Shown here piece by piece: positions 15,415 to 23,581 of a stretch of 50,249 nt of DNA (within the stretch, counting starts at the first letter, position 1; each line of letters opens with the position of its first letter). The position numbers were made by a program, and so were the translations under genes. Source of the stretch: M3007 sp044350415 (GTDB lineage: Bacteria; Bacteroidota; Bacteroidia; Chitinophagales; Saprospiraceae). The notes below the pieces were generated by a model. That model did no database searches. It had not been told where the DNA came from and worked only from the letters and a program-made list of their open reading frames with translations. The stretch lies in NCBI GenBank assembly GCA_044350415.1, contig JBILHQ010000014.1, positions 1 to 50,249 on the forward strand, read 5' to 3'.

Positions 15415-17481
15415 ATGCAGGAACGGGTAAATAATAAAGCATTTTTTCAAGACAAAAGTCAATTTTCTATGCTCCCTCTTTTGACAGTCACAGCATTTAT
15501 TCCAGACTGGTCCTCCCAATCAGAGGCTCCTGGCAAAAAAAACAAAGCTGCTGCGAGTAGAAAGCGATACGATGGAAATCAGCCATTCCCACCGCGGGGA
15601 ATCATCATTCACCGGCTGTTTCAGCCTGTTGTTTTTTTATTGCTCTCTTTTTCAGTACTTACCATATCCCATGCGCAGTTCATACTGCCTCCAGTAATCA
15701 AATGGAATGGCAAAAGCGAAGCACTCATCGCCCAACCAGGCAGTCCATGGATAACGTCCAGTGAAAAATCAGGTTTTGTGACCACGCCGGATTATGCCGG
15801 GACCATAGGCTGGTGTAAAAAATTGGCCACCGCTTCACCGCTGTTAACCATGGTCACCATTGGCAAAAGTGTGGAAGGGCGCGACATCTGCATGATCATC
15901 GCTTCCACCGAAAAAAACATTACCGCAGCGGCGCTCAAAAAATCGGCCAAACCCTTGCTGCTTGTGCAGGCGGGTATTCACTCCGGGGAAATTGATGGCA
16001 AAGACGCCGGAATGATGTTGTTGCGCGACATTGCTTTTGGCAATAAAAAAGGGTTAATCGACCAGGTCAATTTCCTGTTTATTCCCATCCTGAGTGTGGA
16101 TGCACATGAACGGTCTTCTCCCTACAACAGGCCCAACCAGCGTGGCCCGCAGGAGATGGGCTGGAGAACCAACGCACAGAATTTAAACCTGAACAGGGAT
16201 TATGCCAAATTGGACACCAAAGAAATAAGATCGGTTATTCAGGTAATAAATGATTATAATCCTGTTTTGTATATGGATATCCATGTTACGGATGGCGCTG
16301 ACTATCAATATGATATCACTTTTGGAGGCTTGGGCAAACAGGGTTATTCTCAAGGTATCCGGGATTGGTTGGAAAACAACTACAAACCAATTGCCGATAA
16401 GGATCTGGCTGACAACGGTCATATTCCGGGGCCATTATTAAATGCCTTCAATGAAAGGGATTTTTCGCAAGGTAATATGGGAGGTATGGGAGGCCCCAGG
16501 TTTTCTGACAGTTATGGCGACCTGCGGCATTTGGCGACGATATTGGTGGAAAATCACTCTTTAAAGCCCTACAAGCAACGGGTCCTGGGCACGTATGTAT
16601 TGCTGGAAAGCACCCTCCACCTCTTGGCAACAGCAGGAAAATCCTTAAAGGCAATCACGGCATCAGACAGGGCCAACAGGGCTGCCCAAATCCCCTTGTC
16701 CTGGAAAGTGCCGCAAATGAAACACCCCGTTAACTTAGATATCCTGGCTGTTCAAAAGATGGAACCTGCGGCCGTGGCACCTCCCGATAGCCTCAACCTG
16801 ATGGCCATAGCTGCTGTTCTTCACCAATCGGCAATCACCCATTCGGATTATGTGGAGTGGTTGGGGAAACCCGACACGATGACGATTGCCAATTACCGGT
16901 TATCGGAGCCGGCTGAGTTTATTACCCGCCCCAAAGGATATTGGATTCCACCCTCCTGCGATGAGGTCATTGCCCGGTTAAAAATGCACGGTATTATCAT
17001 GAATACGATAACAGAAGCCCGTGAAGTATTAGTCGACATGTACCGGATCGGGGATTATTCCTTTGGGGAGGACAGTCACAACATAGAACCTTTTGAAGGC
17101 CATATTCAGGTGACTGGCGTAACCACGATCGAAACCCGCCAGCAGTTATTCCCAGAAGGTTCGGTGTATGTTTCCACCGACCAGCCATTGGGCGATCTTG
17201 CGGTAGTATTGCTGGAACCCGCTTCGAAAGACTCTTATTTCAGCTGGGGGTTCTTTCTTTCTATTTTCCAACGCACCGAATACGTAGAAGCCTATGTGAT
17301 GGAACCTATGGCCAAAAAGATGCTGGAAGATTCCCCGGCATTACAACAAGCGTTTGAACAAAAGAAAGAACAGGACAAGGCATTTGCCAACAACCCGCAT
17401 GCTATCCTCTCCTGGTTTTACAGCAAAACAAAGTATTATGACGAGCGGTATTTGTTGTATCCGGTTGGGAGGGCGATGTAA
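15415..17481 (+). CDS. Secreted M14-family zinc carboxypeptidase
   Basis: 688 residues if read from the first ATG (15415); the frame is open back to a GTG at 15385. The secretion signal (FQPVVFLLLSFSVLTISHAQ) begins only about 65 residues after that ATG, and no in-frame ATG sits just before it, so the true start is uncertain. The catalytic domain is clear: HSGE gives two zinc ligands (His189, Glu192), NLNRD binds substrate carboxylate, DIHVTDG gives the third ligand (His290), and ILVENHSLKPY carries the catalytic Glu (Glu379). Members of this family trim C-terminal residues from peptides; here it acts in the periplasm or outside the cell. The roughly 250-residue tail is beta-rich and unassigned. 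The last 32 nt are duplicated just downstream. Confidence 0.85.
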   Translation: MQERVNNKAFFQDKSQFSMLPLLTVTAFIPDWSSQSEAPGKKNKAAASRKRYDGNQPFPPRGIIIHRLFQPVVFLLLSFSVLTISHAQFILPPVIKWNGKSEALIAQPGSPWITSSEKSGFVTTPDYAGTIGWCKKLATASPLLTMVTIGKSVEGRDICMIIASTEKNITAAALKKSAKPLLLVQAGIHSGEIDGKDAGMMLLRDIAFGNKKGLIDQVNFLFIPILSVDAHERSSPYNRPNQRGPQEMGWRTNAQNLNLNRDYAKLDTKEIRSVIQVINDYNPVLYMDIHVTDGADYQYDITFGGLGKQGYSQGIRDWLENNYKPIADKDLADNGHIPGPLLNAFNERDFSQGNMGGMGGPRFSDSYGDLRHLATILVENHSLKPYKQRVLGTYVLLESTLHLLATAGKSLKAITASDRANRAAQIPLSWKVPQMKHPVNLDILAVQKMEPAAVAPPDSLNLMAIAAVLHQSAITHSDYVEWLGKPDTMTIANYRLSEPAEFITRPKGYWIPPSCDEVIARLKMHGIIMNTITEAREVLVDMYRIGDYSFGEDSHNIEPFEGHIQVTGVTTIETRQQLFPEGSVYVSTDQPLGDLAVVLLEPASKDSYFSWGFFLSIFQRTEYVEAYVMEPMAKKMLEDSPALQQAFEQKKEQDKAFANNPHAILSWFYSKTKYYDERYLLYPVGRAM

Positions 17482-17556
17482 ATCAGGTATGAAGTATGAG
17501 GTGTGAGGTATGAGGTGAGAGGTGTATTTGTTATATCCGGTCGAGAGGACGATGTA
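17449..17556 (+). repeat. Duplicated 3' end of the carboxypeptidase gene with a purine-rich tract between
   Basis: The 32 nt at 17449-17480, coding YLLYPVGRAM up to the stop, recur at 17525-17556 with 28 of 32 positions identical. Between them lies a GTATGAGGTGTGAGG-type purine-rich run (about 17486-17524). The second copy is outside the gene. Confidence 0.75.
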
Positions 17557-17677
17557 GGGAAAATATGTAACAATTCAACCAGATTTTTCAACAACGCAAC
17601 GGTCCCGGAGTCTTTCGAGCATAAATACAAGCGTTAATATTGCAACACAATTGATTATTTAACGAAATGTATTTATT

Positions 17678-20032
17678 ATGAAAAATTGCTTTTGGCTCCT
17701 TCTGGTTGGTATTCCTTATTTCGCTTTTGCGCAAAATAACAGGCAAAATATACGCGGTACGGTGATTGACAAACTTTCCCAATCCACGCTTGTTGGAGCT
17801 ACCGTACAGATCATTAATAAAGTAGCAACTATAGGGGCTGGGACCGATGAAAACGGTAATTATGTCCTCGTTGGCCTTGCTCCCGACAGATATGAAATCA
17901 AAGTATCATACCTAGGTTACAAAGACGTTTTCATGCCAAATGTGGTGGTTACCTCCGGGAAAGAAGTGATTTTGGATATTGCGATGGAAGAGGATTTGAG
18001 GATCCTGAATGAGGTCGTAATTAAGGCTTACAGCAAAAACAAAACCATCAATGACCTGGCGACGGTTAGCGCACGCACTTTCTCCATGGAAGAAGTCAAT
18101 CGGTATGCAGGTGGCAGAAGTGACCCCGCACGTTTGGCTGCTAATTTTGCCGGCGTGAGTGCGCCGGATGACTCGAGAAATGACATTGTTATCCGGGGCA
18201 ATTCGCCAGTGGGTGTTTTATGGCGGATTGATGGTATGAATGTTACAAATCCCAATCACTTTGCTTCGGTGGGCACAACAGGCGGCGCAGTCAGTGCTCT
18301 GAATACCAATCTTTTAAAGAGTTCCGACTTTTTTACCTCGGCTTTTCCTGCCGAATATGGCAATGCCATTTCAGGTGTTTTTGATTTGGGCTTTCGGAAT
18401 GGCAATACACAAAAAAGAGAAACGACGATTCAGGCTGGTGTCATCACAGGTTTGGAAGCAACGACAGAAGGGCCTATCAGCAGGAAGAATGGTTCATCTT
18501 ATTTGGTCGGCTATCGGTATGCTTTGGCAGGTGTTGCACAAGCCGTTGGAGTTGATATTGGAACAACGGCAACGCCGACTTACCAGGATGTATCTTTCAA
18601 ATTGAACAGTGAAACTACCCGGTTGGGCAGATTTTCTATGTTTGGAATTTTGGCGACAAGCAGTATCAGCATTTCGGGTGGCAATCCGGGATCGTTGTAT
18701 GGCGGCAAAGACGGCAATGATTTGGCCAGCAAAATCGGTATTATTGGGGTCAATCATTTTAAACAACTCAATAATAAGTCCTATTTAAAGTCCATTATTG
18801 GCTTGAACTATTCAGAAACGGACCAAATCAACTATGGCAGTGACCGCATCACCAGAGAAACCTATATCCAGGAAGAAAACAATGTGGCAAAAACAGGTTA
18901 CCATTTTTCGACAAGTTATAATTCGAAAATCAATTCTAAATTGTTTGTAAAAGTTGGTGTGCAAGATGAATTAATAGGCCTAAACCTTTTCTACAGAACC
19001 AAAAGAGCGGTCAATGCGGAGTGGGCGCAAATATGGGATTACGATAGTTATACCAATTTGGCGCAAGCTTTTGCACATGCCAAGTATAGTTTCAATGACA
19101 AATTGACACTCAATGCCGGCTTACATTCACAGTACTTTCAATTGAACAAATCAACCTCCCTCGAACCGCGTTTGGGGTTGAAATATGATCTGAACTCCCA
19201 AAGCAGCCTGAATTTTGGATATGGCCTGCATGCACAAATGCAGCCGATCAATGTCTATTTTTTACAAACACAAAATGCTGACGGCTCTTATGCCTACAAT
19301 AACGAAGATTTGGATTTCACTAAAAGTCATCACTTGGTATTAGGCTATGATTGGAGTCCAATTAAAGATTGGCGTTTAAAAGCAGAAGTCTATTACCAAT
19401 ACCTTTTTGATGCACCTGTCAATACGTTTTCGAGTAGCTACTCCATGCTCAATACTGGCGCAAGTTTTAAAACTGATTTGGAAGACCAATTGACCAATGG
19501 TGGTACAGGGCAAAACTATGGTGCAGAATTGACCATTGAGAAGTTTTTTGGCAATGGCTATTATGGCTTGTTTACCTCTTCGCTTTACAGGTCAAAATAC
19601 ACAGGAAGTGATGGCGTAGAAAGAAACACCGCTTTTAATGGCAAATACGTCTATAATATTTTGACAGGAAAGGAATGGAATATTGGCAAAGATAAAAGAA
19701 ATAAAATAAGTGTTGATTTCAAATTCACGAATGCGGGCGGACGAGCCTATACGCCCATCAATTTGACTGCCTCTAATACCGAAGGGCGTGAAGTACTGTC
19801 AACAGATGCTTATTCTGCCTACTATGACAATTATTTCAGAATGGATGTTAAAGCCAACTACACCTTCAACAGCCGCAAAAGAAAATTATCACAGACAATT
19901 TCATTGGATATTCAAAACGTCACCAATCACGAGAATGTGTTTTCTGAAAGATATGACGGTACCAACCAAACCATCAGCACTACTTATCAATTAGGTTTGT
20001 TTCCGAATGTCATTTATAAGCTGCAATTTTAA
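17678..20032 (+). CDS. TonB-dependent outer-membrane receptor
   Basis: 784 residues: signal peptide (1-18, ending AFAQ), carboxypeptidase-regulatory-like beta domain (about 24-110: IRGTVIDKLSQSTLVGATV, YEIKVSYLGYKDV), plug (about 115-240: DIVIRGNSPVGVLWRIDGM, FPAEYGNAISGVFDL), then a beta barrel to the final aromatic residue (YKLQF). It is shorter than a SusC protein and has no SusD beside it, so the substrate is more likely a metal chelate or small molecule than a glycan. The gene is followed by a kinase/regulator pair on the same strand, a pairing often seen in Bacteroidota and suggesting shared control. Confidence 0.92.
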   Translation: MKNCFWLLLVGIPYFAFAQNNRQNIRGTVIDKLSQSTLVGATVQIINKVATIGAGTDENGNYVLVGLAPDRYEIKVSYLGYKDVFMPNVVVTSGKEVILDIAMEEDLRILNEVVIKAYSKNKTINDLATVSARTFSMEEVNRYAGGRSDPARLAANFAGVSAPDDSRNDIVIRGNSPVGVLWRIDGMNVTNPNHFASVGTTGGAVSALNTNLLKSSDFFTSAFPAEYGNAISGVFDLGFRNGNTQKRETTIQAGVITGLEATTEGPISRKNGSSYLVGYRYALAGVAQAVGVDIGTTATPTYQDVSFKLNSETTRLGRFSMFGILATSSISISGGNPGSLYGGKDGNDLASKIGIIGVNHFKQLNNKSYLKSIIGLNYSETDQINYGSDRITRETYIQEENNVAKTGYHFSTSYNSKINSKLFVKVGVQDELIGLNLFYRTKRAVNAEWAQIWDYDSYTNLAQAFAHAKYSFNDKLTLNAGLHSQYFQLNKSTSLEPRLGLKYDLNSQSSLNFGYGLHAQMQPINVYFLQTQNADGSYAYNNEDLDFTKSHHLVLGYDWSPIKDWRLKAEVYYQYLFDAPVNTFSSSYSMLNTGASFKTDLEDQLTNGGTGQNYGAELTIEKFFGNGYYGLFTSSLYRSKYTGSDGVERNTAFNGKYVYNILTGKEWNIGKDKRNKISVDFKFTNAGGRAYTPINLTASNTEGREVLSTDAYSAYYDNYFRMDVKANYTFNSRKRKLSQTISLDIQNVTNHENVFSERYDGTNQTISTTYQLGLFPNVIYKLQF

Positions 20033-20052
20033 CCCTCCGAAATAAACGCATA

Positions 20053-20082
20053 TCCGGGATTTTAAGCAAAAATAATCCCGGA
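20053..20082 (+). terminator. Hairpin between receptor and kinase genes
   Basis: Arms TCCGGGAT and ATCCCGGA are perfect complements separated by 14 nt, 20 nt after the receptor stop and 13 nt before the kinase start. There is no T-run after it, so it may be an attenuating hairpin more than a strong terminator. Confidence 0.45.
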
Positions 20083-20094
20083 CATACGTGAAAA

Positions 20095-21135
20095 ATGGAA
20101 AAAGCAAAGCCCGTTGCGTCAACAATGAAAGATAAAAAATACAGACTTTGGTATATGGCCGGAATAGGATTGATGATATCAAGCCTGTTCAAACTTTTAT
20201 TTTTTCGGAGAGATCCATTTTTTGATGATGTATTTTGTACCATTCCGATCGCTACAGTCATCATCTTTGAAGGTAATCTCAGAATAGATCAGTGGCTGGG
20301 TAATAAATATTCCTGGGTCGAATTCCCCAGACAACGTATCATCACGCAGTTTTTAATATCGCTGGCCTATACTGTATTTTTTTTGTATGTATTAATGTTC
20401 ACTATTCATGTGATGAAATCGGGAAAATATGAAGTGATTAACCCCAAAATGAGGCAAGTATTAATTCCAGCTATTTTTATTACCATTACAACCTTGGCCA
20501 TTGATATTGGCTACCAGTTTTTCAAAGCATGGCGAGAAAGTTTAACAGAAATAGAACGATACAAAACGGAAAGTGCTAACGCGCAATTACAAAATCTGAA
20601 AAATCAGCTTAACCCTCATTTTTTATTCAATAATCTAAGCGTATTAACTTCATTAGTATACAAAAATCAAGACAAAGCGGTTGATTTTATCAATGAATTG
20701 TCTAAGGTTTATCGGTATGTTTTAGACAATAAAAGTTCGGAGCTGGTAAGTTTGCAGGAAGAGTTAGATTTCCTGGACCATTATATTTATTTATTAAAAA
20801 TACGGTTTGAGAGCAGTATCTCTTTTTTTATAAATATTGATGTCCATAAAGAGCGGACGTACTTACCGCCCATGTGCTTGCAAATGTTGGTCGAAAATAC
20901 CATTCAACACAACGAAACGTCGCAGGCTAATCCGTTACAAGTATCTGTTTATACCGAAAACAATTATTTAATCATCGAAAACCCGATCCAGCCCCGCAGC
21001 GATAAAACCGAAAGCTCAAAAACAGGTTTAAAGAATATTGCATCACGCTATTCGTTTTTTACAGAAGACAAAATAGCCATTAAGCAAACAGCAAAAACGT
21101 TTAAAGTGTTATTGCCATTAATAATAAAAAAATGA
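20095..21135 (+). CDS. LytS-type sensor histidine kinase
   Basis: 346 residues. Four likely membrane helices occupy about residues 18-145 with no large sensor domain. A short linker leads to the His_kinase (PF06580) region with the NPHFLFNNLS box (His175 as phospho-acceptor), the ELSKVYRYVL segment and a compact ATPase domain (MCLQMLVENTIQHN as N box, GLKNIASRYSFF as G box). The stop overlaps the start of the regulator by 4 nt (ATGA). The signal sensed is not evident; with the receptor upstream, control of uptake or envelope state is plausible. Confidence 0.92.
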   Translation: MEKAKPVASTMKDKKYRLWYMAGIGLMISSLFKLLFFRRDPFFDDVFCTIPIATVIIFEGNLRIDQWLGNKYSWVEFPRQRIITQFLISLAYTVFFLYVLMFTIHVMKSGKYEVINPKMRQVLIPAIFITITTLAIDIGYQFFKAWRESLTEIERYKTESANAQLQNLKNQLNPHFLFNNLSVLTSLVYKNQDKAVDFINELSKVYRYVLDNKSSELVSLQEELDFLDHYIYLLKIRFESSISFFINIDVHKERTYLPPMCLQMLVENTIQHNETSQANPLQVSVYTENNYLIIENPIQPRSDKTESSKTGLKNIASRYSFFTEDKIAIKQTAKTFKVLLPLIIKK

Positions 21136-21887
21136 AAGTCGTCATAGTAGAAGATGAGAAACTATCAGCAGAACATCTTTGCTTATTGTTGCAACGCATG
21201 GATAATACCATAGTGGTTATCCGATATTTGGATACCGTAAAAAGTACTATTAAAGCCTTTCAGGAAGGATTAGAAGCAGATTTGCTTTTTTTAGATATTC
21301 ATTTGGCCGACGGTAATAGTTTTGAAATTTTCAACCACCTACAAATCGACACGCCGATTATTTTTACGACTGCTTACGACCAATACGCCATTCAGGCCTT
21401 TAAGCAAAACAGCATTGACTACTTATTAAAACCTGTTGCATTCAAAGATTTAAAATTTGCACTTGAAAAATATAAAAAACAGCAACAAGTCACCAATCAA
21501 CAACTCATTGACAACATTACCACCGCTTATCAGCAAATTAACAAACAGCACAAAGCGCGTTTTTTAGTCAAACAAGGGCAAACCATTGATAGCATTCCAA
21601 CTGCCGACATACATCACTTTGAAACCGCAGAAAGTATCTCTTTTTTAATAACTACCAAAGGTAACCGCTACCCGATTGACTATACGATGGACCAATTGGA
21701 AACAATGCTGGCACCCGGTGATTTTTTCCGAATCAATAGAAAAATCATCATTCATATCCAATCTATTGAAAAAGCAAATACTTATTTCAACAGCCGATTA
21801 ACCATTGCCGGCAAATATTTAGACGAGGATGCCCGTATTGTCAGCCGGGAACGGGTAAATGACTTCAAAATGTGGCTGGATAGATAG
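21132..21887 (+). CDS. LytTR-family response regulator
   Basis: 251 residues. An N-terminal receiver domain (about 1-115) has the acidic pair in IVEDE, the phospho-acceptor Asp55 in LLFLDIHLADG, Thr in FTTAYDQYA and Lys in YLLKPV. A C-terminal LytTR DNA-binding domain (about 142-250) has FLVKQG, FFRINRKIIIHIQSI and a final SRERVNDFKMWL. It is the partner of the kinase whose stop it overlaps. Its targets would carry paired direct repeats typical of LytTR sites; none was identified with confidence here. Confidence 0.93.
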   Translation: MKVVIVEDEKLSAEHLCLLLQRMDNTIVVIRYLDTVKSTIKAFQEGLEADLLFLDIHLADGNSFEIFNHLQIDTPIIFTTAYDQYAIQAFKQNSIDYLLKPVAFKDLKFALEKYKKQQQVTNQQLIDNITTAYQQINKQHKARFLVKQGQTIDSIPTADIHHFETAESISFLITTKGNRYPIDYTMDQLETMLAPGDFFRINRKIIIHIQSIEKANTYFNSRLTIAGKYLDEDARIVSRERVNDFKMWLDR

Positions 21888-21934
21888 AAAATTATTGCGT
21901 ATGTAAAAAAAAGCACCGTTTAATAACAAATATC

Positions 21935-22069
21935 GCAACTATTTACCACATAGGCCACATCATTATTTTTCACATAGAGCACATAGGCGTAGTGTCATAT
22001 AAAAGTAGTTTTCATTCTATTTACGCTATGTGAAAACCCGCCTATGTGCTCTATGTGGTAAATAGCTGC
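21935..22069. repeat. Inverted-repeat element built from CACATAG words
   Basis: The left arm (21935 to about 21978) and right arm (about 22024-22069) match as reverse complements over roughly 44 nt with a few mismatches. Both contain CTATTTACCACATAG and TTTTCACATAG. A second nested match (GAGCACATAGGCG) lies toward the centre. No ORF is inside. It looks like a small dispersed palindromic element. Confidence 0.7.
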
Positions 22070-22075
22070 CAAATA

Positions 22076-22270
22076 TCAACCAGTCCTGAATTTAGAAGGA
22101 CTTACCTGTGTATGTTTTTTGAAGAAATTATTGAAATGAGTGAAAACCCAAAGCATGATTTTATAACAATCGCGCCTCTTGTAGGGAACAGGCTTGGCCT
22201 TGTCACCCACAAAAGGGTCTACCGGGAATACATTAAAATGCCCGATTTCGTTGCGGATATTATCGGGCAT
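22076..22270 (-). pseudogene. Collapsed AraC-family regulator (N- and C-terminal ends joined)
   Basis: 64 residues on the minus strand. The first 40 (MPDNIRNEIGHFNVF, KPVPYKRRDCYKIML) look like the start of an AraC-family sensor domain. The last 23 (THFNNFFKKHTQVSPSKFR) are the second helix-turn-helix and end of an AraC DNA-binding domain. Everything between, over 200 residues in a normal member, is missing, yet the frame is kept. It lies between two different inverted-repeat elements. It cannot be a working regulator. The family call is from remembered consensus and is strong at the C-terminus. Confidence 0.75.
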
Positions 22271-22314
22271 CCAGTCAAATTTCCTGTTATAAAACGCTTC
22301 TATTGATTCTGATT

Positions 22315-22475
22315 TATAGCCACCGCGAAGTGGTTTTGTAATTGCTCGGTTTCCCTCCGCCCCGCTGACTGCGTTGTAAAGCCTCGCCGATGCGCTGCAT
22401 CGCCTGCGTTTTACGCCTTGTCAACGGAACTGATGAAAACCGATCATTTTACAAAACCACTTTGCGGTGGCTATA
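22315..22475. repeat. 161-bp MITE-like element with about 40-bp terminal inverted repeats
   Basis: The left end (22315-22352) and right end (22436-22475) are near-perfect reverse complements: TATAGCCACCGCGAAGTGG against TATAGCCACCGCAAAGTGG, both followed by TTTTGTAA and then a CGGTTT block. The GC-rich centre contains a second symmetry around GATGCGCTGCATC. No coding frame is evident. No clear target-site duplication was found. Confidence 0.75.
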
Positions 22476-22639
22476 TCCATTTTTAAACTCCTGCGGTGGC
22501 GGTGCTTTTACCAATTTCACAATATAAAGGAAGTCAATTTTTTCTTCGTCAAAAATCCCAGACATGCTCAAAGTTGAAGGAAAAAAAATAAAAAAATGAT
22601 ATTCTTCCGACACCTGCTGCAAAACTCCGCACCGGGTTC

Positions 22640-22647
22640 TATTTTTG
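22640..22647 (+). promoter_or_regulatory. Candidate -7 promoter element TATTTTTG
   Basis: It matches TAnnTTTG and lies 35 nt before the lipoprotein start at 22683. No clear -33 element is visible. Confidence 0.45.
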
Positions 22648-22682
22648 CACATTCATTTTCTTCATTTACCCTTCCCTTCATT

Positions 22683-23510
22683 ATGCAATTCCAGTTAAAA
22701 GTATTTTTTGCAGCCCTCATTTTTGCAGCTTGTAACAATCAACCCGCTCCAACAGCCACCACTTCGACAGCCACCGTTTCGACAACATCTCCCGACGCAT
22801 CCGTCATTTTGAAACATAAATACTGGGTATCAAAACCATATAATGACGCCCTTTTCGCCAAAAACATCGTAGACACCATTTCTTATTTGCCATGTGCCGA
22901 ATTGGTTTTTGGCGCAAAAGACTCCCTTTTGATGACTGCCTGCCTTTCAGATGCTGGCAGAGGGATCTTCAAAGTCACATCTCCCACCACGCTTGAAATT
23001 ACTTTTGAAGGCTTCGAAGGCAAGCCATCCGCCGCCAAATATGATGAAAAAACAGGCGTATTGCATGTCGATCAACCAAGTGGTGTGGATACAAGCTGGC
23101 CTACCGATTTTGTTGCGCAAGACGATATCGATGTTACTAACATTGACAATGTAACCATCAATTTAGGCAGAAAAAGACTGGCAGGCAGTTATTCCGTTTT
23201 GCCGGCAAAAGGCCAAATGGCGATTACATCCCTGATGGAATTGCACGCCGACGGCACACAGACAGGGTTAGGAAATTTTGACAAATATGAACCCTGGCCT
23301 GCCGGTGTGGGCGGCGGCGCAGTCCAATATCCACCACTTAATGTCATGTATCTGGTCAAAAATGGCAAAGAGGACGACCCAACGACTGTCGCCTGGCAAC
23401 TACATGGTGATACCCTGCGTATTTGGGACACCAAAAATACCAGTCCCGAAGGTGATATGCCGGAATACAAAACCACGAAGATCAAAGGCACTTATATAAA
23501 AACGAAATAA
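22683..23510 (+). CDS. Lipoprotein of unknown function
   Basis: 275 residues from ATG 22683, chosen because it begins a lipoprotein signal (VFFAALIFAACNNQ). The open frame extends 87 nt further up, but that part has no signal sequence. A Thr/Ser-rich linker follows the lipid site. The rest is beta-rich and contains two similar halves ending in short strand motifs (YLPCAELVFGAKDSLLMT; MAITSLMELHADGTQTGLG). I do not recognise the family. It probably sits on the inner leaflet of the outer membrane or at the surface. Confidence 0.75.
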   Translation: MQFQLKVFFAALIFAACNNQPAPTATTSTATVSTTSPDASVILKHKYWVSKPYNDALFAKNIVDTISYLPCAELVFGAKDSLLMTACLSDAGRGIFKVTSPTTLEITFEGFEGKPSAAKYDEKTGVLHVDQPSGVDTSWPTDFVAQDDIDVTNIDNVTINLGRKRLAGSYSVLPAKGQMAITSLMELHADGTQTGLGNFDKYEPWPAGVGGGAVQYPPLNVMYLVKNGKEDDPTTVAWQLHGDTLRIWDTKNTSPEGDMPEYKTTKIKGTYIKTK

Positions 23511-23581
23511 GAGCAGCAAAAGAATCCTCCGTAATATTGCGGTACATCCCACCTCCACCTCCACACCAAAACACACAACGC

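Larger units (their letters stand above)
21888..22682. other. Gene-free 795-nt region
   Basis: It holds, in order, the CACATAG inverted repeat, the AraC remnant, the 161-bp inverted-repeat element and a leader for the next lipoprotein gene with a -7-like box. An open frame on the minus strand (22449-22652) resembles nothing I know and overlaps the repeat end. Confidence 0.7.

Noticed and set aside
22046..22306. 86-codon plus-strand frame
   Set aside because: It overlaps the AraC remnant on the other strand, which explains the sequence better, and part of it lies in an inverted repeat.
22449..22652. 67-codon minus-strand frame
   Set aside because: No recognisable motif; it overlaps the end of the 161-bp repeat and the promoter region of the next lipoprotein gene.
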